A stretch of DNA of 38,181 bases from an uncultured Eggerthellaceae bacterium (GCA_905234785.1 CAJOIP010000022.1:1-38181), one strand, 5' to 3'. Shown: positions 22,065 through 30,959, counted from the stretch's first letter. Translations and numbers: made by a program. The notes: generated by a model from the letters alone, not told the origin.

Positions 22065-22121
22065 GCTACCCGGATGCAGCGAAGCGCCTTTGCCGATTGT
22101 AGTATTCAGCCAAGGCGCTTC
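22065..22121 (-). promoter_or_regulatory. Promoter/leader of the 28-aa peptide gene with duplicated leader sequence
   Basis: Minus-strand TACAAT (22096-22101) lies within the loop of a 10-bp inverted repeat (GAAGCGCCTT 22081-22090, AAGGCGCTTC 22112-22121). The leader then reads AAGGCGC and GCATCCGGGTAGC (22065-22077), matching the opposing small RNA's leader. No -35 consensus is seen. Confidence 0.4.
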
Positions 22122-22142
22122 ACGTTACAGTTCGCTTTCACT

Positions 22143-22172
22143 AGCCCAATGGGAAGCCTTCCCCTTTGGGCT
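22143..22172 (-). terminator. Hairpin at the purD stop codon
   Basis: Minus strand AGCCCAA...TTGGGCT with an inner GGGAAG/CTTCCC stem overlaps the purD stop. The T-run is missing, so efficiency is doubtful. Confidence 0.4.
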
Positions 22173-23457
22173 ATTCCCAGGAGCTGCGGCCGTTGATGGC
22201 GCGCAGGCCGATGTCGGTGCGGTTTTGCTTGCCCTCGTAGCTGATGAGGTCGCATGCCTTGTACGCCAGCTCGCGCGCGGCTTGGAAGGTGTCACCCATG
22301 GCGGTGACGTTCAGCACGCGGCCGCCCGCGGTGACGAGCTCGCCGTCGCGCATGGCGGTGCCGGCGTGGTACACCTTCACGTTGTCGAGCGCGTCGGCTG
22401 CGTCGATACCCGTGATGACCTTGCCCTTCTCGTATGCCTTGGGGTAGCCTTCGCTGGCCAGCACCACGGTGACGGCCCACTTGTCGGCCCACTTCAGCTG
22501 GATGTCGTCGGGGCGGCCCTCCGCCACGGCCAGCATGACGTCCGCGAGGTCCGATTCCAAGCGCGGCAGCACGACCTGCGTTTCCGGGTCGCCGAAGCGC
22601 GCGTTGTATTCCAGCAGCTTGGGGCCTTGCGGAGTCAGCATGAAGCCGCCGTACAGCACGCCGCGGTAGTCGTGATCAAACTCGCCCGCCGTTGCGGCCG
22701 CAGCCTGCGCCATGACCTCTTCCATGCGGGCGAGCTCGTCGTCGGTGACAATGGGCACCGGCGAGTACGCGCCCATGCCGCCCGTGTTGGGGCCTTCGTC
22801 GCCATCGTAGGCGCGCTTGTGGTCCTGGCTGGGGGCCATGCAGTACGCCTTGCCCGCGCTGACGAACGCGAGCATGCTGCACTCGGGGCCGGTCAGGCAC
22901 TCCTCGATGACCACCGTGTTGCCGGCCGCGCCGAACGCGCCCTGGAAGCACTCGGTCACGGCGGCGTGCGCCTCTTCGGCCGTGGCCGCCACGACCACGC
23001 CCTTGCCCGCAGCCAGGCCGTCGGCCTTCACCACGATGGGCGCGCCCTTCTCGTCGATGTAGGCATGCGCGGCCGCTTCGTCATCGGTCGAAAGGTATTC
23101 GGCCGTGGGAAGGTTGTTGCGCATCATGAATTCCTTGCAGAAGGTCTTGCTGCCTTCCAGCTGGGCGCCCTGCGCATCGGGGCCGAACACGGAAATGCCC
23201 GCGCCGCGCAGCACGTCGGCCACGCCCGCCACGAGCGGCGCCTCGGGGCCGATGACGACCAGTTCGACGTCGTGCGCCTGCGCGAACTGCAACACCGCAG
23301 CACCATCCTCGGCGTTCAGGCCGGCGACGTTTTCCGCGAAGCCCGCCGTGCCGCCGTTGCCCGGCGCCACGTACAGCTTCTCGCATTTCGGAGATTTGCT
23401 CAGCGCCCACGCGATGGCGTGCTCGCGCCCGCCGCTACCGAGTACCAGGATGTTCAT
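22171..23457 (-). CDS. purD: Phosphoribosylamine-glycine ligase (GARS)
   Basis: This 428-aa ATP-grasp enzyme (EC 6.3.4.13) joins glycine to phosphoribosylamine, the second step of purine synthesis. It shows the N-terminal [13 protein letters not shown], the ATP-grasp loop [26 protein letters not shown], and the metal-binding [17 protein letters not shown]. Length is standard (about 425). Start MNILVLG at 23457 follows AAGGAACGAAC; the upstream open frame to 23691 is translated repeat sequence and is not part of the protein. It lies 178 bases after purA on the same strand, separated by repeats. Confidence 0.96.
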   Translation of the reverse strand: MNILVLGSGGREHAIAWALSKSPKCEKLYVAPGNGGTAGFAENVAGLNAEDGAAVLQFAQAHDVELVVIGPEAPLVAGVADVLRGAGISVFGPDAQGAQLEGSKTFCKEFMMRNNLPTAEYLSTDDEAAAHAYIDEKGAPIVVKADGLAAGKGVVVAATAEEAHAAVTECFQGAFGAAGNTVVIEECLTGPECSMLAFVSAGKAYCMAPSQDHKRAYDGDEGPNTGGMGAYSPVPIVTDDELARMEEVMAQAAAATAGEFDHDYRGVLYGGFMLTPQGPKLLEYNARFGDPETQVVLPRLESDLADVMLAVAEGRPDDIQLKWADKWAVTVVLASEGYPKAYEKGKVITGIDAADALDNVKVYHAGTAMRDGELVTAGGRVLNVTAMGDTFQAARELAYKACDLISYEGKQNRTDIGLRAINGRSSWE

Positions 23458-23500
23458 GTTCGTTCCTTTCCTTGTCGTTGCGCTTCGCGCAAGGGCCTTC

Positions 23501-23610
23501 GGCCCGGGCGCAGAGGTCTGCGCCCCTACGGGTTCCACCTGTGCGGCCAGCACCCCAGCGGGCGGGCTCGGCCTGCGCGGCCAGCACCCCAGCGGGCGGG
23601 CTCGGCCTGT
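23501..23610. repeat. GTAGGGGCG-family palindrome plus 34-bp tandem repeat between purA and purD
   Basis: 23501-23531 holds a palindromic copy (GGGCGCAGAGG / TCTGCGCCCCTACGG). It is followed by two exact 34-bp units starting GCGGCCAGCACCCCAG (23543-23576 and 23577-23610). No gene is supported. Confidence 0.8.
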
Positions 23611-23635
23611 GCGTCTGCTGCAAGGGCCAGTATCG

Positions 23636-24958
23636 CTATGCTTCGTCACGATACCAATCGCGGACGATGGTCTGATCGCGGTCGGGGCCAACCGACACGA
23701 AGCTGATGCGGGCGTCGGTGATCTCTTCCAGGTGCTTCACGTAAGCCTGCGCGTTGGCGGGCAGCTCTTCGAACGTGCGGCATTCCGAGATGTCCTCGCC
23801 CTTCCAACCGGGAAGTTCCTCGTAAATCGGCTTCGCGTGGAACAGGACCGACTGCTGCATCGGGAAGTAGTCGTAGCGCTTGCCGTCGCACTCGTAGGCG
23901 ACGCACACCTTAATGGTGTCGAATTCGGAGAGCACGTCGAGCTTCGTCAGCGCGATGTCGGTGAGGCCGTTCACTTCCACGGCATAGCGACCAATGACGG
24001 CGTCGAACCAGCCGCAGCGGCGCTTGCGGCCGGTGGTCACGCCGAACTCGTGGCCGACGGCGCACAGCTTCTCGCCGATCTCGGCTTCCTCGCCCGTGCC
24101 GCCGTCTTCGGGGAAGCGCTGCTCGGTCGGGAAGGGGCCGGCGCCGACGCGCGTGACGTAGGCCTTCTGAATGCCCAGCACGCGGTCGATGGCCTTCGGA
24201 CCCACGCCCGTGCCGGTGGCCGCGCCGCCCGCGCAGCACGGCGACGAGGTGACGAACGGGTAGGTGCCGTGGTCGATGTCGAGCAGCGTGCCCTGCGCGC
24301 CCTCGAACAGGATGGACTTGCCGGCCCGCAGCGCCTCGTTCAGAAGCTGCGTAGTCTCGGCCATGTAAGGTTTCAGAATCTTCGCGTACGGCAGGTATTC
24401 CTCGCAGATTTCCTCGACCGAGTACGTGTGCAGGCCGTACACGCGCTCCAGAATGAGGTTCTTCTGCGCGAGCGCCGTCTTCAGCTTCAGGCGGAAGATG
24501 CGCTCGTCCATGAGGTCCTGCACGCGAATGCCCTTGCGGCCGGCTTTGTCCTGGTAGCAGGGACCGATGCCGCGCTTGGTCGTGCCGATCTGGTTCTCGC
24601 CGAGGCGCTTCTCGTCGGCGCCGTCGAGGTCTTTGTGGTACGGCATGATGATGTGGGCGTCGCAGCTGATCTTCAGGTTCTGGCAGTTAATGCCCTCGGC
24701 CTGCAGCATGGCCATTTCCTTCACGAGCACACCCGGGTCGATGACGACGCCGTTGCCGATGACCGGCGTAACGTCGGGGTACATGACACCCGACGGCATG
24801 AGGTGCAACGCCAGTTTCGTGTCGCCGTGAATGACCGTGTGACCGGCATTGTTACCGCCCTGATAGCGCACGACGAAATCGTAGTCGTGGCCGATGAGGT
24901 CGGTGACCTTGCCCTTGCCTTCGTCGCCCCATTGGGCGCCGACCAGCACCGTGTTCAT
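23636..24958 (-). CDS. purA: Adenylosuccinate synthetase
   Basis: This 440-aa enzyme (EC 6.3.4.4) uses GTP to join IMP and aspartate, the first committed step to AMP. The P-loop-like GDEGKGK (11-17, Asp12 catalytic), the second catalytic residue His40 in NNAGHTV, the IMP-binding [18 protein letters not shown] and the late GTP-binding [11 protein letters not shown] are seen. Length is typical. AAGGAGGCAGCGT precedes ATG, and a TATAAT -10 (minus, 24992-24997) lies about 35 bases upstream. purD follows in the same direction. Confidence 0.97.
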   Translation of the reverse strand: MNTVLVGAQWGDEGKGKVTDLIGHDYDFVVRYQGGNNAGHTVIHGDTKLALHLMPSGVMYPDVTPVIGNGVVIDPGVLVKEMAMLQAEGINCQNLKISCDAHIIMPYHKDLDGADEKRLGENQIGTTKRGIGPCYQDKAGRKGIRVQDLMDERIFRLKLKTALAQKNLILERVYGLHTYSVEEICEEYLPYAKILKPYMAETTQLLNEALRAGKSILFEGAQGTLLDIDHGTYPFVTSSPCCAGGAATGTGVGPKAIDRVLGIQKAYVTRVGAGPFPTEQRFPEDGGTGEEAEIGEKLCAVGHEFGVTTGRKRRCGWFDAVIGRYAVEVNGLTDIALTKLDVLSEFDTIKVCVAYECDGKRYDYFPMQQSVLFHAKPIYEELPGWKGEDISECRTFEELPANAQAYVKHLEEITDARISFVSVGPDRDQTIVRDWYRDEA

Positions 24959-25042
24959 ACGCTGCCTCCTTGGGAATTGGTTGCAGGGATGATTATATAA
25001 GAGCGAAGACCCCAGCCCGGCAGAGGCTGCCAGTTTGGTCGA

Positions 25043-27655
25043 TTATTCGTCTTGTAAGAGCCGCTGGGCCAGCAGCAGCACGAGGTAGTTGTGCTTGGCG
25101 ATGCGCAGGCGGGCGCGGATTTGGTGGTAGTCGAGCTTCACGCTGTCGAAGGTTCGGTCGCCTTTCGCTTGCTCGAGCTTGCGGGAAAGCTCTGCCAGGC
25201 GCGTGTCGGCGCCTTCGAGTTCGGATTCGAGCTCGTCGTGCTCAGCCGCCTTGGCGCGCAACGTCGCCTCGAGCGTGCGGATGGGCGCATCGGGTTCGAG
25301 GCCGGCCGCTTCCTCGATGGAGCGGCGGCGGGCTTCCAGCTCCGACAATGCCTGGTTGGCGGACGATTTGCGCATCTCGTTGGCCATGGCGCGCTGGCGC
25401 TGCTCTGCCATGCGGGCACGCACGTCCTTTGCATCGTCGAGCAGCAGGAGCGCCTGGCGCACCGACCCGTCGGCAGCGCCGAGTCCCATGCGGTCGAGCA
25501 AGCCGCGCAATTCGGCATCGAGCTTGTCGCGTTCGGCCGTGCGCGCGTCGAGCAGCTTCTTGTCCTGCAGCATGACCCAATGCGCGTCCGAACGGCGGTT
25601 GTCGAGCGCATCGGCGTCCCTGTTCGGGCGGAACAGCACCACGAGGGCCGCTGCCGCCAGGAAGAACGCCAGCACCGCCAAGCCGATGCTGAACACGGTG
25701 AACGACAGGCTGCCGATTTGGCGGCCATGCACGAACAGCGGAACCGCCGCGCAGATGAAGATGACCGGCAACAGCACCGACACGACCGCCTGCACGGTGC
25801 GCGTGCGCCGACGTGCGCCATGCGCTTCGTCCTCGTCGATTTCGAGCAGCGCCTCGTATGCCGCGCTCGACGAAGCGCTGCGCTCCTTCGCCTCGTCGAC
25901 GGCGTGCGCGAGCTTTTCGCGTTCGGCCGCATATTCTTCCAGCTTGTCGCGGAGCGCGCGGTCGTCCTGCGTCGTCAGGGCCAGAAGGCGCGGGTCAGTC
26001 ACCGCTTCGTTTTCGATGAGCACGGTCAGCCCGTCGGCTGAATCGCGCAACCGTTCGAGCTCGCCTTGCCGCTTGGCGATGCCCGCATCGACCTCTTCCA
26101 GCTGGTCGCGCCAGGCGGCGAGGTCTTCGACCTCGTCGCTCAGGGCGGCCACACGCTCGACCATGCCCTTCTTGCCCGATGACAGCTCGTTGAACTCGCG
26201 GTCGCTTTGCCTGATCGAAGCCGTCGCCTCTGTCGCGCGACGCACTTCGAGGTACTTCCCTTCCAACTGCTCGCCCAGCACGTACATCGACTGGTCCGAC
26301 GCCCCCGTGCGGTCGGTGAACATATCGATGCGACGCGCCACCTCTGCGCGCGCATCCTCGGCGCTCAGGCCATCGCCCCGCTCGTCGACCAAGTCGAGCA
26401 CCAGCGTCTTCGCCGCCTTGCGGAAATCGCCGAAGCGCCTGGAAAGGGCATCGGGCACGGGAACGCCGCGCTGCACGAGCGTGCTTTGCAGGTAGTCGAC
26501 GAATTCGGTTTCGTGGGCCGCCTGGTAATCGGCTCGCCGCGCCACGGCGTTGGCCAGCTGCGATGCAGGTTTTGCCTCGGATTCGCCGTATTCGGGAAAG
26601 CGGGTTCCGTCGACGAGCGCGTCGCAGAAAAACCCCGGGCAGCTGTCGTTGATGTGCTTGCGCATGTTCGCGACGACATCGGGCTGGCGCAGATAGCCAT
26701 GCAAGTCCGTCGCGCCGACCAGGTTCACGTGCGCGACCATCTCGCTGCAGAAGTCGTGGCTGTTCTCGCGGAACAGCTCGACCTTCACGACGCGCTCGAC
26801 GTCGGGCAGCGTGCGGCAGTTCGACACGTCGACGTCGAGCGAATGGAACGCCACGCTTGCCGTCGGCACGAACTCGAGCCGCGGCGACACGCCCTCTTCC
26901 AGTTCCACCAGATAGCAGCCGCGCTCGCCCGATTCCTTGATGTCGCGCCCCTGCACGCAACCGGGGAACACGATGCGCGGGTCATCGACGATCGGCCGCA
27001 CGAAATGGCGATGCAGGTGCCCGCACGCCCAGTAGTCGATGTCTTGCGCCAGGAGCACGTTCTCGTCGGTGGCGGCCTTGCTCGCATCAAGGTTGAGACC
27101 CGTGTGGATGATGCCTATGGAAAACGGCGCATCGGCCACATCCGGATGGGCTTCCTTCAACGCGCCGATGGCGTTCGCGCGCGTGATGCCGTCGGCAATG
27201 CCCTCGTCAGCCGGCCAAGCCTGAGCGTAGTAGCTGCGCCCGCCTATCAGGCACAGCGGCTCGCCGTCGCGTTCGAACAGCTCGAACGTCGGCACGCCCA
27301 CGCCCAGCATGTGCGCGGATTCGGGAAGGCGCGGCATGTTGCGCGCCCACGAGGTGTACGGGTCGTGGTTTCCCGTGACCATGTACGTCGGAATGCCGGC
27401 CTCGTGCAGCTTTTCGAGCCCATCGAAAAAGCCCAGGTAGTCGCAGTACGACGAGTACGAAGCATCGAACATGTCGCCCGCCAATATGACGAAATCGACC
27501 TCACGGGCGATGGCCGTCTCGATGACGCGGTCGTACGCTTCGGGAATGGCGGTCTGCAGCCGCGTCGCCCATTCGTCGGACAACGCGCCCAGCCCGCGCG
27601 TCGGCGCCCCCAAATGGAGGTCGGCCGCATGTATGAATCGGACTTTCCTGGTCAT
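25043..27655 (-). CDS. SbcD/YhaO-like metallophosphoesterase fused to membrane-hairpin coiled coil
   Basis: This 870-aa protein starts with a Mre11/SbcD/YhaO-type calcineurin-like phosphoesterase (about 1-300) with all metal motifs: DLH (Asp12, His14), GD (Asp61), GNHD (96-98), His184 and GHLH (213, 215). A capping region follows, then a long charged coiled coil (about 480-610), two adjacent membrane helices (about 621-643 and 650-675) and a second coiled coil to the end. The second half resembles the middle of YhaN-type SMC-like ATPases, which also carry a membrane hairpin within coiled coils, but no Walker A or signature motif exists here. Likely nuclease or DNA-end processing at the membrane (inference). 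No Shine-Dalgarno: a TTGTCC-16-TATACT promoter ends 7 bases before ATG, so the mRNA is probably leaderless. Confidence 0.8.
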   Translation of the reverse strand: MTRKVRFIHAADLHLGAPTRGLGALSDEWATRLQTAIPEAYDRVIETAIAREVDFVILAGDMFDASYSSYCDYLGFFDGLEKLHEAGIPTYMVTGNHDPYTSWARNMPRLPESAHMLGVGVPTFELFERDGEPLCLIGGRSYYAQAWPADEGIADGITRANAIGALKEAHPDVADAPFSIGIIHTGLNLDASKAATDENVLLAQDIDYWACGHLHRHFVRPIVDDPRIVFPGCVQGRDIKESGERGCYLVELEEGVSPRLEFVPTASVAFHSLDVDVSNCRTLPDVERVVKVELFRENSHDFCSEMVAHVNLVGATDLHGYLRQPDVVANMRKHINDSCPGFFCDALVDGTRFPEYGESEAKPASQLANAVARRADYQAAHETEFVDYLQSTLVQRGVPVPDALSRRFGDFRKAAKTLVLDLVDERGDGLSAEDARAEVARRIDMFTDRTGASDQSMYVLGEQLEGKYLEVRRATEATASIRQSDREFNELSSGKKGMVERVAALSDEVEDLAAWRDQLEEVDAGIAKRQGELERLRDSADGLTVLIENEAVTDPRLLALTTQDDRALRDKLEEYAAEREKLAHAVDEAKERSASSSAAYEALLEIDEDEAHGARRRTRTVQAVVSVLLPVIFICAAVPLFVHGRQIGSLSFTVFSIGLAVLAFFLAAAALVVLFRPNRDADALDNRRSDAHWVMLQDKKLLDARTAERDKLDAELRGLLDRMGLGAADGSVRQALLLLDDAKDVRARMAEQRQRAMANEMRKSSANQALSELEARRRSIEEAAGLEPDAPIRTLEATLRAKAAEHDELESELEGADTRLAELSRKLEQAKGDRTFDSVKLDYHQIRARLRIAKHNYLVLLLAQRLLQDE

Positions 27656-27662
27656 GATGATA

Positions 27663-27690
27663 AGTATATAGCAGGTCAGGTAACGGACAA
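27663..27690 (-). promoter_or_regulatory. Promoter of the phosphoesterase gene, leaderless transcript predicted
   Basis: Minus-strand TTGTCC (27685-27690), 16-base spacer, TATACT (27663-27668). The start codon begins at 27655, where transcription itself should begin. Confidence 0.6.
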
Positions 27691-27802
27691 GCCACCGACC
27701 CCCGCCCTGCAAAAGCAGGCGTCTAAGCGGAAGAGCGCAGCCTGGCTGGCGAGAGGGGGTAACGCGTGCAAGCGCCGTTTGAGCGCCTGGCGGAATGCGG
27801 GC

Positions 27803-27965
27803 CGGGTGCAGAACCCCGAATCTCATGCACGCGATGTTTCAGATTGCGACTCTTGCACCCCGTTTTGTCGCAAATTGCGGGTTGTGCACCCAAATTCAAT
27901 GCGTTTCGGGTGCAAAAGTCGAAATCCGATGCATCGAGTGCACCAGATTGCGGGTTATGCACCTT
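27803..27965. repeat. Repeat locus 3: 59-bp palindromic element family
   Basis: Full copies at 27803-27861 and 27907-27965 flank an inverted half-unit (about 27870-27891). The second copy ends on the dnaB stop codon (27965-27967). The gap from the phosphoesterase gene to dnaB is otherwise without a gene. Confidence 0.85.
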
Positions 27966-29329
27966 TACATGCGGGAATCGTCGGCGTAATCCATGAAGCG
28001 GGTGTATTCGGGGACGAAGGCGAGCGTGATGTCGCGCGTGGGGCCGTTGCGGTGCTTGGCCACGATGAGCTCAGCGGTGTTCAGCGGCGGGCGGCCGTCC
28101 TGCTCGGCTTCCATTTCGTCCATGGAACGGTCGATGAACATGACGATGTCGGCGTCTTGCTCGATCGAGCCCGATTCGCGCAGGTCGGAAAGCTGCGGGC
28201 GCTTCTTGCCGCGCATCTCGACCGCGCGCGAAAGCTGCGACAGCGCGATGACCGGCATGTCCATTTCCTTGGCGAGAATCTTCAGGCCGCGCGAGATCTC
28301 GCCGACCTCGACGGCGCGGTTGCCGTCGCGGCGGGCGGTTTGCGGCTGCATAAGCTGCAGGTAGTCGACGATGATGAGCCCGCGCCCCTTCTCGACTGCG
28401 CGCAGCTCGCGGCGGGCCTTCGCGCGGGCTTCCAAGATGGAAAGGCCCGGCGTGTCGTCGATGAACAGCTCAAGCTTGGCCAGGCGGTTCGACGCGTCGG
28501 CGATGGCGCCCCAGTCGCCTTCCGAGATGAAGCCGCCGCGGATCTTCGACAAGCTGACGCGCGCATCGGCGCACAGGATACGTTGCACGAGCTGGCCGGC
28601 GCTCATTTCCAACGAGAAGAATGCCACCGACGTGCCCGCCTTCGCGGCGTTCACGGCCAGGTTCAACGCGAACGACGTCTTGCCCACGCCGGGACGGGCG
28701 GCCAAGATGACCAGGTCGCCGCCGCGCAAGCCGTGGAACAAGTCGTCGACATCCTTGAACCCGGTGGGGACACCGGCCATATGCGACTTCTGCTCGGCGA
28801 GCTTCGTGATTTCCTCGAACGCATCGTTGATGAGCGTGTCCATCTTCACGAACGACGACGACACGCGCTTCTCGGTGACGTCGAACAGCGTGCGCTCGGC
28901 GTCTTCCACCACTTCGTCGAGGTCGTCGGGTGCGTTGTAAGCCAGCGCGCTGATCTGCGTGGATGCGTAGATGAGGTCGCGCAGGATGCTCGTGCGCTTC
29001 ACGATGTCGGCATGGTTCGACCAGTTCGTGAGCGCGAACGTGTTGTCCGCAAGCTCGATGATGTACGAGCGCCCGCCCACGGCGTCAAGTTGGCCGGATG
29101 CGTTCAGGTTGTCCGCCAGCGAGATCTGGTCGACGGGGATGCGGCGCGAATGCAGGTCGGAAACGGCCTCGAAGATGATGCGGTGCGATTGGCGGTAGAA
29201 GTTTTCAGGACGCAGCTTCACCATGATCTCTTCCAAGATGTCGGCATTGAGCATGCATGCCGCGAGCACCGACTTCTCGGCTTCGATGTTGTTGGGAATG
29301 GGTTTGTTGTTCGCTGCGCTTTCCGGCAT
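27965..29329 (-). CDS. dnaB: Replicative DNA helicase DnaB
   Basis: This 454-aa protein is the hexameric replicative helicase. The N-terminal helical domain (PNNIEAEKSVLAACM, 12-26) binds primase; the RecA-like domain holds Walker A ARPGVGKTS (211-219), LIIVDYLQLM as Walker B, ALSQLSRAVEMR and the arginine-finger region DLRESGSIEQDAD. Length is standard with no intein. Start at 29329 is preferred because GGGGGAACC precedes it; ATG 29347 has no ribosome-binding site. It follows the rpsF-ssb-rpsR-rplI operon, behind a terminator. Confidence 0.97.
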   Translation of the reverse strand: MPESAANNKPIPNNIEAEKSVLAACMLNADILEEIMVKLRPENFYRQSHRIIFEAVSDLHSRRIPVDQISLADNLNASGQLDAVGGRSYIIELADNTFALTNWSNHADIVKRTSILRDLIYASTQISALAYNAPDDLDEVVEDAERTLFDVTEKRVSSSFVKMDTLINDAFEEITKLAEQKSHMAGVPTGFKDVDDLFHGLRGGDLVILAARPGVGKTSFALNLAVNAAKAGTSVAFFSLEMSAGQLVQRILCADARVSLSKIRGGFISEGDWGAIADASNRLAKLELFIDDTPGLSILEARAKARRELRAVEKGRGLIIVDYLQLMQPQTARRDGNRAVEVGEISRGLKILAKEMDMPVIALSQLSRAVEMRGKKRPQLSDLRESGSIEQDADIVMFIDRSMDEMEAEQDGRPPLNTAELIVAKHRNGPTRDITLAFVPEYTRFMDYADDSRM

Positions 29330-29443
29330 GGTTCCCCCATCGTGCATGGTAGTTTGTATGCATGGTAGCGCAAACGTTTACGCTGGTCTTGGACTATTTT
29401 CCGTCGATTTGCAGACCGATCATCACTCCACTCGCTTATGTGG

Positions 29444-29481
29444 AAAACCCCTCTGTCCTCGTAAGGAGCAGAGGGGTTTTT
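29444..29481 (-). terminator. Intrinsic terminator after rplI
   Basis: A 12-bp stem (AAAACCCCTCTG / CAGAGGGGTTTT) has A- and T-runs on both sides. It ends the rpsF-ssb-rpsR-rplI operon on the minus strand. Confidence 0.85.
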
Positions 29482-29534
29482 CCACTTTTTCCACCATTTT
29501 CCACGGTGGAGAAACTTTTGTAGGAATCGTAAAC

Positions 29535-30122
29535 CTACTCGGCAGCCTCTTCGGCTTCGACGGCCTCTTCGACGGCTTCGGCGGCTTCCTCGACCGCTTC
29601 GGCAGCTTCTTCGACGGCCTCTTCGACGGCCTCGGCGGCTTCCTCGGCGGCAGCTTCGGCCTCGGCGGCAACGGCGTTGCCTTCCTCGTCGACGACGTTC
29701 ACCTTCACGGCGGCCTTGATGTCGCGGTACAGCGACACGCTCACCGTGTGCTCGCCCACGACCTTGATGGCCTGGCCGACCTCGACGCGACGACGGTCGA
29801 TTTCGATGCCCGCCTCGGCGAGCGCGTCGACGATCATCTGAGCGGTGACGGAACCGAACAGGATGCCCTCGTCGCCCACCTTCGCCTTGATGGTGAGCTC
29901 GGCGGCCTCGAGCTTGGCCTTCAGCTCCTCGGCGTTGGCGATGCGCACTTCCTCGCGCTTGGCGATGTTCTTGCGGCGCTGCTCGAGCTGCTTCAGGTTG
30001 CCCTTGGTCGCCTCGATGGCGATGCCCTCGATCATCAGGTAGTTCGCAAAGCCGCGGGGCACATCGATGATGTCGCCCTCGCCGCCCCTGTTTTGGAGCT
30101 CCTTCTGGAGAATGACCTTCAT
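29535..30122 (-). CDS. rplI: Ribosomal protein bL9 with acidic C-terminal extension
   Basis: This is large-subunit protein bL9, which binds 23S rRNA at the L1 stalk base. The N-terminal domain (MKVILQKELQNRGGEGDIIDVPRGFANYLM) and the connecting helix to the C-terminal domain are intact to about residue 148, the usual full length. It then adds a 47-residue tail of Ala, Glu and Val (EEAAEAVEEAV repeats, 149-195), very acidic and helix-prone. AGGGGG precedes ATG. Last gene of the operon rpsF-ssb-rpsR-rplI. Confidence 0.96.
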   Translation of the reverse strand: MKVILQKELQNRGGEGDIIDVPRGFANYLMIEGIAIEATKGNLKQLEQRRKNIAKREEVRIANAEELKAKLEAAELTIKAKVGDEGILFGSVTAQMIVDALAEAGIEIDRRRVEVGQAIKVVGEHTVSVSLYRDIKAAVKVNVVDEEGNAVAAEAEAAAEEAAEAVEEAVEEAAEAVEEAAEAVEEAVEAEEAAE

Positions 30123-30133
30123 GTGCGCACCCC

Positions 30134-30400
30134 CTAATCGCGGTTGCGGCGACGGTCGCCGCGGCCGCTGACGGCGGGAACCGTATACGGCATGAGGGAC
30201 ATGGTACGTGCGCGCTTCACGGCGTTCGCGATGTCGCGCTGATGCTGCACGCAGGCGCCCGTCACGCGGCGCGGCTTGATCTTGCCGCGGTCGGTGACGT
30301 ATTTGCGCAGCAGCTGCGTGTCTTTGTAGTCGACGTAGTCTACCTGGTCCTTGCAGAACTGGCAGTACTTACGACGAGGCTGCTTGGAGTAATCAGCCAT
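30134..30400 (-). CDS. rpsR: Ribosomal protein bS18
   Basis: This 88-aa small-subunit protein pairs with bS6 on 16S rRNA. It carries the signature [26 protein letters not shown]. Cys13 and Cys16 in YCQFC, with Cys50, mark the zinc-binding (C+) version, although a fourth ligand is not obvious. It lies 14 bases after ssb and 11 before rplI. Confidence 0.97.
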   Translation of the reverse strand: MADYSKQPRRKYCQFCKDQVDYVDYKDTQLLRKYVTDRGKIKPRRVTGACVQHQRDIANAVKRARTMSLMPYTVPAVSGRGDRRRNRD

Positions 30401-30414
30401 GCGTAACCTCTTTC

Positions 30415-30879
30415 TTAGAATGGAATGTCGTCATCATATACGGAAGACGAGGAATCAATGACCGGCGCGGACGCTGCCTGCTGTTGCTGGTAGCCGCCCT
30501 GCTGGCCGCCCTGGTAGCCACCGCCCTGGTAGCCGCCCTGACCGCCGTTGCGCGAGGACATGAACTCGAGCTCGTCGACGATGACCTCGATCTTGTTGCG
30601 CTTCTGGCCTTCCTTGGTTTCCCACTGGGACCAGCGCAGCTTGCCCTCGATGGCCACCTTCATGCCCTTCGTCAGGATGTTGGACAGGCTTTCGGCGCGG
30701 TTGCCGAACATGGTGCAATCGATGTAGTTGGCGTAATCTTCCCACTCGCCCGTCTGGTTGTTGCGGCGACGGTCGTTGACCGCCACGCCGAACCCCATGA
30801 TGGCCATGCCCGACTGCGTGCGGCGCAGTTCGGGGTCGCGGGTCAGGTTACCGCTGATAACGACACGATTGATGCTCAT
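30415..30879 (-). CDS. ssb: Single-stranded DNA-binding protein
   Basis: This 154-aa SSB protects ssDNA and recruits repair proteins. The OB fold spans about 1-108 ([28 protein letters not shown]), followed by a Gly/Gln/Tyr-rich linker ([20 protein letters not shown]) and the interaction tip DDDIPF at the very C-terminus. Start MSINRVV at 30879 follows AGAGGTGGAACA. Placed between rpsF and rpsR as in most bacteria. Confidence 0.97.
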   Translation of the reverse strand: MSINRVVISGNLTRDPELRRTQSGMAIMGFGVAVNDRRRNNQTGEWEDYANYIDCTMFGNRAESLSNILTKGMKVAIEGKLRWSQWETKEGQKRNKIEVIVDELEFMSSRNGGQGGYQGGGYQGGQQGGYQQQQAASAPVIDSSSSVYDDDIPF

Positions 30880-30959
30880 TGTTCCACCTCTTCTTCCTTT
30901 GCGCCCCTCGGTTCGTGCCGCCCTTGCCAATCCAAACGAAGCCGGAGCTTCCGAACGGA

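Noticed and set aside
22081-22121. Intrinsic terminator for purD
   Set aside because: The 10-bp inverted repeat has a 21-base loop and no T-run; it fits better as part of the small-peptide promoter/leader.
23458-23691. N-terminal extension of PurD
   Set aside because: Translated palindrome and tandem repeats, not conserved PurD sequence; a good ribosome-binding site precedes the internal ATG 23457.
29481-29520. DnaA-box cluster (repeated TTTTCCAC near dnaB/rplI)
   Set aside because: Boxes do not match TTATCCACA-type consensus and no dnaA/dnaN genes or AT-rich unwinding region are near.
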